From positions 577,744 to 641,743 of the forward strand of contig NZ_CP011941.1 in the NCBI RefSeq assembly GCF_001040845.1: 64,000 nucleotides of DNA, in the 5' to 3' direction. Made by a program: the position numbers and the translations under genes. The notes beneath the pieces were generated by a model. It did no database searches and was not told where the DNA came from. It saw nothing but the letters and a program-made list of their open reading frames with translations. Numbering within the stretch: position 1 is the first letter of the stretch; every line of letters begins with the position of its first letter. This stretch comes from Synechococcus sp. WH 8020 (GTDB lineage Bacteria > Cyanobacteriota > Cyanobacteriia > PCC-6307 > Cyanobiaceae). This document shows, piece by piece, positions 7,933 to 14,239 of this stretch.

Positions 7933-8391
7933 GTGCAAACGCCAATGGCTTCATTGCCAGTTCCGGTTGAAGGACCCCTTGAGCGTGGATTGCATCTGGA
8001 TGGCAGGCGCTTAACGCCACAGCGTCGACTGATCCTCGACCTGTTCGAGCAGATCGGTGGAGGCACTCACCTCAGTGCTGAGGATGTCCATCGTTTGCTG
8101 GTGGATTCAAAGGCCAGGGTCTCATTGGCAACGATTTATCGAACCCTGAGACTGCTTGTTGAGATGGGGTTTCTGCAAGAACTTGAACTCAGTGACGGAG
8201 GTCGTCGGTTTGAGCTTGCAAGCGATGATCATGGCGATCATCACCATTTGATTTGCGTTCGTTGCGGACGCACTGAAGAATTTGAAAGCACCTCAGTTCT
8301 TGAGGCTGGCCGTGAAGCAGCCAAACGTTTCAATTTTGAACTGATCGAATCGAGTTTGACCGTTCGAGCTATCTGTCCTAACTGCCGTTAA
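7933..8391 (+). CDS. Fur-family transcriptional regulator (Fur/PerR/Zur type)
   Basis: A 152-residue metalloregulator. The N-terminal winged helix includes LTPQRRLILDLFEQ and the recognition helix VSLATIYRTLRLLVEMGFL; the C-terminal dimerisation domain has the HHHLICVRCGRTEEF metal site and a second Cys pair (ICPNC) at the terminus that would form a structural zinc site. Length is normal. I chose GTG 7933 because an AGAAGAG sequence lies 8 bases upstream; TTG 7915 and ATG 7945 are alternatives. Whether it senses iron, zinc or peroxide cannot be decided here. Its stop directly abuts the convergent DUF3721 gene. Confidence 0.88.
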   Translation: MQTPMASLPVPVEGPLERGLHLDGRRLTPQRRLILDLFEQIGGGTHLSAEDVHRLLVDSKARVSLATIYRTLRLLVEMGFLQELELSDGGRRFELASDDHGDHHHLICVRCGRTEEFESTSVLEAGREAAKRFNFELIESSLTVRAICPNCR

Positions 8392-8865
8392 TCATTGCTC
8401 GCTTGTTGGATGCTCTGAGCAGGGCATCCAGAAGTCACCCATCGCGTGAGCCCCTTTGCAGCCTTGAGCCTCGGCCTGGGCTTCTGCTTCGGCCCGTGTT
8501 GGGTAGGCCAAGAACCTCGGGTCATCACCATCTTGATGTTGGTTTGTGTGGCCATGGTGATGACCGCTGTGGTCCGTTGTGCTCTTGCCTAGTTGAACGA
8601 GACCCATGCTCATCGGTCCTGCTGTCCAAACGCCCATGGTGTTGACCCCGATCGCCAACAGTCCCATCCCCACGACGGACAGGTTGATGACGCCCATCGC
8701 AACGACCCCGATCGAGACAACCCCCATCGGAACAACTCCTATACAAATCACCCCCATGGGAACAATTCCGATGGAGACCGTTCCAAGCGGAGCAATTCCG
8801 ATTGCGAATTTTTTTGGCTTGGTGCCGCAGTGTCCCCCGTCGGTCTTTGGATCTGAATCAATCAT
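8392..8865 (-). CDS. Decapeptide-repeat, His-rich protein with C-terminal DUF3721
   Basis: A 157-residue modular protein. Residues 22-91 are about seven tandem ten-residue units with consensus IGVVPMGVVS, very rich in Gly, Met, Val and Ile. Then comes a His-rich linker (SGHHHGHTNQH) and, from about residue 119, a DUF3721 domain with its Cys pair (GCKGAHAMGDFWMPC). The His and Met content suggests metal binding and the repeats suggest a beta-solenoid or a membrane-associated sheet; both are inference. It ends exactly where the Fur-family gene ends (convergent, zero gap). No signal peptide is obvious. Confidence 0.75.
   Translation of the reverse strand: MIDSDPKTDGGHCGTKPKKFAIGIAPLGTVSIGIVPMGVICIGVVPMGVVSIGVVAMGVINLSVVGMGLLAIGVNTMGVWTAGPMSMGLVQLGKSTTDHSGHHHGHTNQHQDGDDPRFLAYPTRAEAEAQAEAQGCKGAHAMGDFWMPCSEHPTSEQ
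8593..8802 (-). repeat. Tandem 30-bp coding repeat (seven decapeptide units)
   Basis: DNA encoding the IGVVPMGVVS-type units of the DUF3721 protein. Copies are diverged but keep the 30-bp period and the I-G and M-G positions. The repeat makes long false open frames on the opposite strand. Confidence 0.75.
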
Positions 8866-8914
8866 TGATTAATTATTACTGCTCTTGTGGCGAGCAGAAG
8901 GTTCCGTCAATCTG

Positions 8915-9184
8915 GTGAGTATGGACCTTTCTGGTGTTTCTGGCTTTCACGAAATTCTCGTTCTCACACCTCGCGGATTCGAGGAGGGGTTGGATGCGGT
9001 GATGGCTGTACGTGAACAACGCACTGTTCTGCTCAATCTCTCAGAGATGGAAGCAAAACTCGCTCAGCGCACGGCTGACTTTGTTTCTGGTGGTGTCTAT
9101 GCCCTTCAGGGGCAAGAGCGTCGAGTTGGAGAGAGGGTGTTGTTATTCGCGCCAGCTTCTGTTGATATCGATCAGCTCAGTTGA
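8915..9184 (+). CDS. Short SepF-like protein
   Basis: An 89-residue protein corresponding to the SepF core domain only: LTPRGFEEGLDAVMAVREQR, VLLNLSEMEAKLAQRTADFV, then SGGVYALQGQERRVGERV and LFAPASVDI. In full-length cyanobacterial SepF (Cdv2) this core polymerises and anchors FtsZ, but it is preceded by a membrane helix and a linker, which are absent here. It may therefore be a paralogue that modulates division or a protein of another role. Start is uncertain (GTG 8915 or ATG 8921; TTG 8885 would add a non-conserved stretch). Its last eight bases overlap the end of the convergent arsS gene. Confidence 0.7.
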   Translation: MSMDLSGVSGFHEILVLTPRGFEEGLDAVMAVREQRTVLLNLSEMEAKLAQRTADFVSGGVYALQGQERRVGERVLLFAPASVDIDQLS

Positions 9185-10157
9185 GTGCTCCACCACAACT
9201 GGAACCTCCTCCAGCAGTGCATCCAAAACAGTGAGAGCCAACAGCAATCGATTGGTTGTTGATGGTTTCAGCTTGATTCAGAAGCTCATTCAGGGTTTTT
9301 GGCCCAGAACCCACAGGAATGCCTAATTGCTGGTTGAAATCGCAGTCGAACAACATCCCTGTCCAACTCACACTGATCAAACTTCTGCACATCACTGAGT
9401 TTAGATTTTTGTCGCGATGAGCTTGATGAAGCAAGGAGTAATAATCATCTAGTTCACCCCGGGCTTTCAACGTTTGTGCAAACCTCTGGATCGGCATATT
9501 TGTGATAGTTAATAATTTGCTGAAATGAATGCCATAGTTCTTAAATAACTTGTCGCGATATGTGTGTTCTAATTCTCCTTGAGCTGGGGGTAGCTGTGCC
9601 CCTGAAGGATTGAATACTAAATCTAGTTCAAGGTCAGTATTCGGCATTCCATAACCTCTTGCATTCAAGCTTTGTAATCCAGAAATGCTTCGCTGGAAAA
9701 CACCCAAGCCTCGTTGCTTATCCACTCGCTCCTCTTCAAAACAAGGCAGAGAAGCAACCACTTTTACTCCTTCATTGGCTAAGAATGCGGCTAAGTCTTC
9801 TTGGCCAGGTTCTTGCAAAATCGTCAGATTGCAGCGATCAATCACTTGAACGCCAAGAGCCTTTGCCTCTTGTACAAGGGATCGGAACTGGGGATGCAGT
9901 TCTGGAGCGCCTCCTGTTAGGTCAAGGCAGTTGAGATTCAGGGTTTGGAGAACTTTGGGAATCAGCTTGATCTGCTCCTCCTCCATCATTTCCGTGCGCC
10001 ACGGTCCTGCATTCACATGGCAGTGGCTGCAGCTTTGATTGCAGCGATAGCCGAGATTGACTTGAAGCGTTTGAAGCTCGCCACGGTTGAGTGCGGGGAA
10101 AGCAGTGGCGCTGCTTTGTTGGGATGGCCGATCAGTTGCTGAAGAGATAGAAGTCAA
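9177..10157 (-). CDS. arsS: Arsenosugar biosynthesis radical SAM protein ArsS-like
   Basis: A 326-residue radical SAM enzyme. The [4Fe-4S]/SAM motif is CNQSCSHC around residues 39-46, followed by HVNAGPWRTEMM, typical of the ArsS (DUF3641) branch; the C-terminal CFGCTAGGGSSCGG cluster is also diagnostic. ArsS is assigned to arsenosugar synthesis, acting on dimethylarsenite with SAM-derived deoxyadenosine. No arsM methyltransferase is adjacent, so the partner gene would be elsewhere. It faces the SepF-like gene with an eight-base tail overlap and is followed upstream by stpA on the same strand, 109 bases apart. Confidence 0.85.
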   Translation of the reverse strand: MTSISSATDRPSQQSSATAFPALNRGELQTLQVNLGYRCNQSCSHCHVNAGPWRTEMMEEEQIKLIPKVLQTLNLNCLDLTGGAPELHPQFRSLVQEAKALGVQVIDRCNLTILQEPGQEDLAAFLANEGVKVVASLPCFEEERVDKQRGLGVFQRSISGLQSLNARGYGMPNTDLELDLVFNPSGAQLPPAQGELEHTYRDKLFKNYGIHFSKLLTITNMPIQRFAQTLKARGELDDYYSLLHQAHRDKNLNSVMCRSLISVSWTGMLFDCDFNQQLGIPVGSGPKTLNELLNQAETINNQSIAVGSHCFGCTAGGGSSCGGALN

Positions 10158-10266
10158 GGTGATGGGCTAGGGGAGAGTGCCTGATTTTTCTTTTGAGATT
10201 CAATCTCCATTGTTGGTTAGCGGGGTGCTGTGTGTGGAGTAAGCCCCATCGCTCGTTGGAAAATGA

Positions 10267-11463
10267 TCAACATTGAGGCAACGTCTTAAACCAGTCGACA
10301 TAGGCCTCTGGACCGCCCTTGACGAGGCAATCAAAACGGAGTGGGTCGTCTGGATCGCTGATCCCTGAGAGCTTGCTGTCACTCAGATTCGGGCGATCGA
10401 CTTCACCATGACTGCTATCGACAAGAACAACACGGGATGGGCGGTCGTAGCTTGCACCTAGTTGTTGAAGAAGAGTCAGAAACCCTCTGTCACTGCCGCC
10501 TCGGAGCCAACCATCGCCCAATGGGCAAGGTGTGGATGTCACGGTGTCACCAACTCCAACCAGCATGGGCATGGCCTCCCGTTCAATGTGCTGATGACAT
10601 AGATCCAGCAGGGCTTGTTGGTCATGGGGGGCGTTGCGCACATTGAAAGTGTCACCGAGCGGCGCCGTACCAGTTTTTTGAGCGATGTGCCGATTGATCA
10701 GCACCAGCAAACCCACTTCTTTAATGGCTCCCTTCAGCATGAATTGAATGTCCGTGGTGCCAACATCTCCAGGTTCCGCCGGTTTGATTCTTTCCTGACC
10801 GGAAGCATCGTGTCCCAGGTTTGGAGCAACGTGTAGAAAAAATGACTGGGGAAGTCCAGCCGCTGTTGCCGCTGACATCAGTGAATCCATCAAATCTGAC
10901 AACATCAATTGCAGTTGCTTTTGCCGCTTTACATCTCCTTTTATCTTGTTAAAAAGACTATTTAGGTTGATCGTTGGAGAGACCTGGGTGTCAAGAATTG
11001 CGAGCTTAAGTTCTTCCTCGAGAGCTTGGCCTTGCAGCTCTGGCATGACTTGACTCAGTTTGATACGCAACAGATCGCTCATCCGTTGAGGGACGGATTC
11101 CAGGAAGCTCATTTCCAGATCGCTCACTCCCGGGTGTGAGACCACTCCAAAACGATCTTGAAATTGAACGCCTCCGGCTGCCAGTCCTGGCAGGTAAAGA
11201 CCTTCTCGTTTCGCCTTCTGGTCGTCGCCTAAAGCTTTCTCAACGAGTCGATTGACGCCACGACGACCCTCATGTTCTCCGTTGGTCAGAACGCTGAACT
11301 TGTTTTGCATGGCTGCCGCAGCCTGCACATAGTCAGCACGAAGGCTGCGTGTCAGTGGATCTTTGACGAGCGGCATGCAAACTCCATCGAGGTCTTGCAC
11401 GATTAACAAGTCGGTCTCCGCCCTCATTTCGTCGCGGAGTGCATCAAGGCTTAGTGGTGCCAT
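10267..11463 (-). CDS. stpA: Glucosylglycerol-3-phosphate phosphatase
   Basis: A 398-residue HAD-like phosphatase matching StpA/GgpP. The N-terminal DLDGVCMPLVKDP holds the nucleophilic Asp motif, followed by conserved segments LTNGEHEGRRGVNRL, LYLPGLAAGGVQ, and in the C-terminal part VGVGDTVTSTPCPLG and GGSDRGFLTLLQQLG. It removes phosphate from glucosylglycerol-phosphate made by GgpS, yielding the compatible solute used in salt acclimation, in keeping with a marine habitat. ggpS is not in the window. The ATG at 11463 is supported by the conserved N-terminal region. Confidence 0.92.
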   Translation of the reverse strand: MAPLSLDALRDEMRAETDLLIVQDLDGVCMPLVKDPLTRSLRADYVQAAAAMQNKFSVLTNGEHEGRRGVNRLVEKALGDDQKAKREGLYLPGLAAGGVQFQDRFGVVSHPGVSDLEMSFLESVPQRMSDLLRIKLSQVMPELQGQALEEELKLAILDTQVSPTINLNSLFNKIKGDVKRQKQLQLMLSDLMDSLMSAATAAGLPQSFFLHVAPNLGHDASGQERIKPAEPGDVGTTDIQFMLKGAIKEVGLLVLINRHIAQKTGTAPLGDTFNVRNAPHDQQALLDLCHQHIEREAMPMLVGVGDTVTSTPCPLGDGWLRGGSDRGFLTLLQQLGASYDRPSRVVLVDSSHGEVDRPNLSDSKLSGISDPDDPLRFDCLVKGGPEAYVDWFKTLPQC

Positions 11464-11580
11464 TGTCTAAACGATGTCCTTGTAGGAGTGATGGAGAGGT
11501 TTGATTGCGCGATCTGGTGTCTTAACCCAGGTCCTCATCTGGGCTGACTGTCTTGAATTCTGTTCCATTGTGGAGACAAC

Positions 11581-12165
11581 TCAAGCTGCTCCGATGGCTT
11601 TTCGATAGGCGGGACGACGCACCACGGATTCGATCGTTGCTTGGATGGATGGATAGGGGGCTAGATCGACTTGGGGAAATAACCAAGGTAAGTAGGCTAG
11701 GTAGGCCTGAACAGCGCAATCTGCCGCTCCCCAGATGTTGCCTACTAAGGGTTGGTGGTTTTCTAATTGGTGATCTAGTTCTTTCATCAGCCGCGGAAAT
11801 TCTTTTTCTCGGTGACTTGGGACCAATAGGGCAATCGATAAAGTTGAGTTGACAAACTGCAGCCACTGGCTGGTTAATGCTTTGGTCTCAATTGTTTTGA
11901 TATCGTTGCTATATTGTTCTGCTAAATGCAAAAGAATTGCGCCGCTCTCAAAGAGTTTAAGAGGCTCCCCGTTTGGCGTGAAAATGTTCGAATCAATCAG
12001 TACTGGTAGTTTTCCGAACGGGTTAATCGCAAGGAATTCTGGTTGGAGATTTTCGCCTTCCTGGCGATTCAGTTCGATTAAGTTGTAGGAGATGTCTTTT
12101 TCTTCCATGTACCAGCGAGGCAGACTTGCCCTTGTTCTTTGACCTCCGTATAGCGTCAACACCAT
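11581..12165 (-). CDS. Glutathione S-transferase family protein (copy 2)
   Basis: A 194-residue GST with the same layout as the copy at 4496: VLTLYGGQRTRAS at the start, INPFGKLPVL, FESGAILLHLAEQ, and WGAADCAVQAYLAYLPW in the helical domain. Both end in RPAYxK. ATG 12165 is preceded by an excellent AGGAGG at 5 bases, deciding the start over TTG 12168. The two copies lie 7 kb apart in the same orientation and appear to be an old duplication. Substrate unknown. Confidence 0.9.
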   Translation of the reverse strand: MVLTLYGGQRTRASLPRWYMEEKDISYNLIELNRQEGENLQPEFLAINPFGKLPVLIDSNIFTPNGEPLKLFESGAILLHLAEQYSNDIKTIETKALTSQWLQFVNSTLSIALLVPSHREKEFPRLMKELDHQLENHQPLVGNIWGAADCAVQAYLAYLPWLFPQVDLAPYPSIQATIESVVRRPAYRKAIGAA

Positions 12166-12709
12166 CAAAGCCTCCTCTGATTTCTCTGGCTTGTGTTGCT
12201 GCTTCGAGGACCCATTTCTGTTGCGATTGATGTCTTATGGTTCATAGCAGAATGGGCTGGATCGCACTCGTCGATTCAACCACAGATGTTGGATGCGTTT
12301 TGGATTGATCTCTTGGTTGGAGCTTCCGGTCGTGGTTGATCGGCTTGAAACTAGCGTGCTTTATCCTTATGAATGGGAAGGATATCTCGGTTTTATGATG
12401 ACTCTTGAAAGGGCATTTGTGGATCATTTTCGTTTTCTGAATAGAGAAGCCTTTCTCTTTTTGCTCGCCCCTATCCTTTCTGTAGTTTTTATCTTTGTTT
12501 GATTTCTGTGTATTTGGCGTTGAACAGCAAGGCCACCCGACTGCTGGAGTTGTCTCACTGGCTGTGGTTGGGGGGGAAGGTTGTTTGAGATCCTGTCGCA
12601 GCGTGCCAGCTGTTGAGCTTTCACGGGGGCCTGTGGGGCTTCGTTTGGACCATCGAGCCCAGCCCAGCCAGGCCTTCTTTAGTGTTGGGGTGTGCATAGC
12701 GGTGAGTTG
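12166..12709. other. 544-bp gap, no supported gene
   Basis: Frames at 12242-12727 (-) and 12293-12502 (+) are open but have atypical composition, no ribosome-binding site and no family pattern. A short plus-strand frame ending near 12582 (LNSKATRLLELSHWLW) is protein-like but lacks a clear start. The region must carry the promoters of the divergent GST and the 509-aa gene. No RNA gene was recognised. Confidence 0.45.
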
Positions 12710-14239
12710 ATGGAGACGGTGCTGCATAGCAACTCATTTTTTTCACCGTCCCTGGATCGGGACGCTATCCAGCGCCGAATTTTGGAGCTGGAGAAAGGCA
12801 AGGTTGGCCTCTACAGCGTGGGGCTCTATCCCGCCTCCCTTGCCTACAACTGCGCCATGCAGAAAAACAGTGAGGGGCATCTTTTGTTGGCCCCTCGCCC
12901 AGGTCGGGATTTGCTTGGTGCTTTTCCTGATGATGTGATTCAAGGCATGGACGAAGTTCATGTTGCAACGATTGAGGCGATGGCCACCCACGAGCTTGCG
13001 GGCAAGCGGGTCACCAACTCCTTGGCCGACCTGCTCATGCGCTGTGAGTTGGTGATCCTCAGTGCCAACAGCAATCACGTTGAAGACGATCTTCGAGAGG
13101 CTTGCAGGCTGCGTTCGGAGCTCAATAGAGAGCAGGTGGTGATTGCTTGTCTTGCTGGCTCCTTTGGTCATGATCAAATTGCCAATGAGTCTTATGTTCT
13201 CTGCGAAAAAGAGCCCAATTTGGCTTTTTTCTCAGGTTTTCATCGTCATGGAGCCTTACGCAATCCCCTGGATAGTTTCACGGCCAACTTCTGTCATCCC
13301 AATGCATTAACGGCATTGTTGGGCGCGCGTTTGCTGGATCGCCTTTCACCCAATATTCAGGTTTCACCAGGTGTTCACAACGTGGAAGGCCAGTACATCA
13401 AGGCAGCTAAAAACATGGCGTCTGTGTTTGCAGGCTTTGGGTATTCGTTTCACAAACAGAATCCAGGCGTTTTGCCTACTTTGCTGACGCTTCTCTTGGA
13501 TCAATGCTTGGATCAAGCCGCCACGGTGTCGATGGCGCGCCGCGATCGTCAACGGCTCTATAACCGACAGCCTTTTTCCCTCACGGAATTGGGGTATGGG
13601 GTGCCGAGGATTGAAGCGGCCCTTGTGCGAGAGGGGGATATGGAGAAGGTTCGGGACCATACCTTTGCCCAGCTCACCGCGATGGTTGCTGATGTTCGAG
13701 GCAGCATGATGATGCCCGTTTCAGGTAAGCCAACGCGGAATTTTCAAGTTGGTCAGGTGCTCTCAGACCACATGCGTCTTGAGCAACGCTGTCCGGAGAG
13801 CATGGAGGAGCTGGAAGGGTGGTGTGAAGCTGCTGGTTTACGTAAGGGTGGCTTAGAGGGATTGAAAGCCTTGCGTTATTGGCCTCAAATTGCCCGCAAA
13901 TATTCCATTCCTGTTCATGATGCTTCCATGATTAATTTGCTTTATATGGCTATTTATGGTCGGCAAGCAACTAAAGATGTTGCTTTTTCAGTCATGACTG
14001 ATAGCCGGCAATTGTCTACCTATTGCCAGGAATCTGTTCGGCCCTCCCACAGCCGACGCTACGCAGAAGCTCTGCAAAATCTGGATCTGCCTGAAGCGAT
14101 GGATCTCATTGTTAATGCAGTGATTGCCGATAATGCACGACGCTTAATTCGGGGCGATTCAGGCTTTGAAGATATGGAGGTTGATGATGACCCTCCTGCC
14201 TACCTTCGCGCCATGAATGTTATTGAAAATGCGCTTTAA
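12710..14239 (+). CDS. Conserved hypothetical, possible NAD(P)-dependent dehydrogenase-like protein
   Basis: A 509-residue soluble protein. The order of segments recalls 6-phosphogluconate/glycerol-3-phosphate dehydrogenase-fold proteins: an N-terminal alpha/beta region (KGKVGLYSVGLYPASLAYNC, CELVILSANSNHVEDD, QVVIACLAGSFGHD) and then an all-helical region with VEGQYIKAAKNMASVFAGFG, where a Lys in KAAKN sits like the active-site Lys of G3P dehydrogenase. The classic GxGxxG is not present, so this is only a weak structural suggestion. I start at ATG 12710 (GGTGAG just upstream); GTG 12692 would add six residues. Its stop overlaps the stop of the convergent ATPase gene by four bases. Confidence 0.75.
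   Translation: METVLHSNSFFSPSLDRDAIQRRILELEKGKVGLYSVGLYPASLAYNCAMQKNSEGHLLLAPRPGRDLLGAFPDDVIQGMDEVHVATIEAMATHELAGKRVTNSLADLLMRCELVILSANSNHVEDDLREACRLRSELNREQVVIACLAGSFGHDQIANESYVLCEKEPNLAFFSGFHRHGALRNPLDSFTANFCHPNALTALLGARLLDRLSPNIQVSPGVHNVEGQYIKAAKNMASVFAGFGYSFHKQNPGVLPTLLTLLLDQCLDQAATVSMARRDRQRLYNRQPFSLTELGYGVPRIEAALVREGDMEKVRDHTFAQLTAMVADVRGSMMMPVSGKPTRNFQVGQVLSDHMRLEQRCPESMEELEGWCEAAGLRKGGLEGLKALRYWPQIARKYSIPVHDASMINLLYMAIYGRQATKDVAFSVMTDSRQLSTYCQESVRPSHSRRYAEALQNLDLPEAMDLIVNAVIADNARRLIRGDSGFEDMEVDDDPPAYLRAMNVIENAL

Noticed and set aside
8593-8872. Open frames of 87-88 codons opposite the decapeptide repeat
   Set aside because: Their Thr-Pro-Ile or Asp/His/Asn repeats are simply the complement of the tandem 30-bp units.
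12242-12727. 161-codon open frame on the minus strand
   Set aside because: Composition rich in Thr/Ser/Lys/Pro without any domain pattern, no ribosome-binding site, and it runs over the start of the 509-aa gene.
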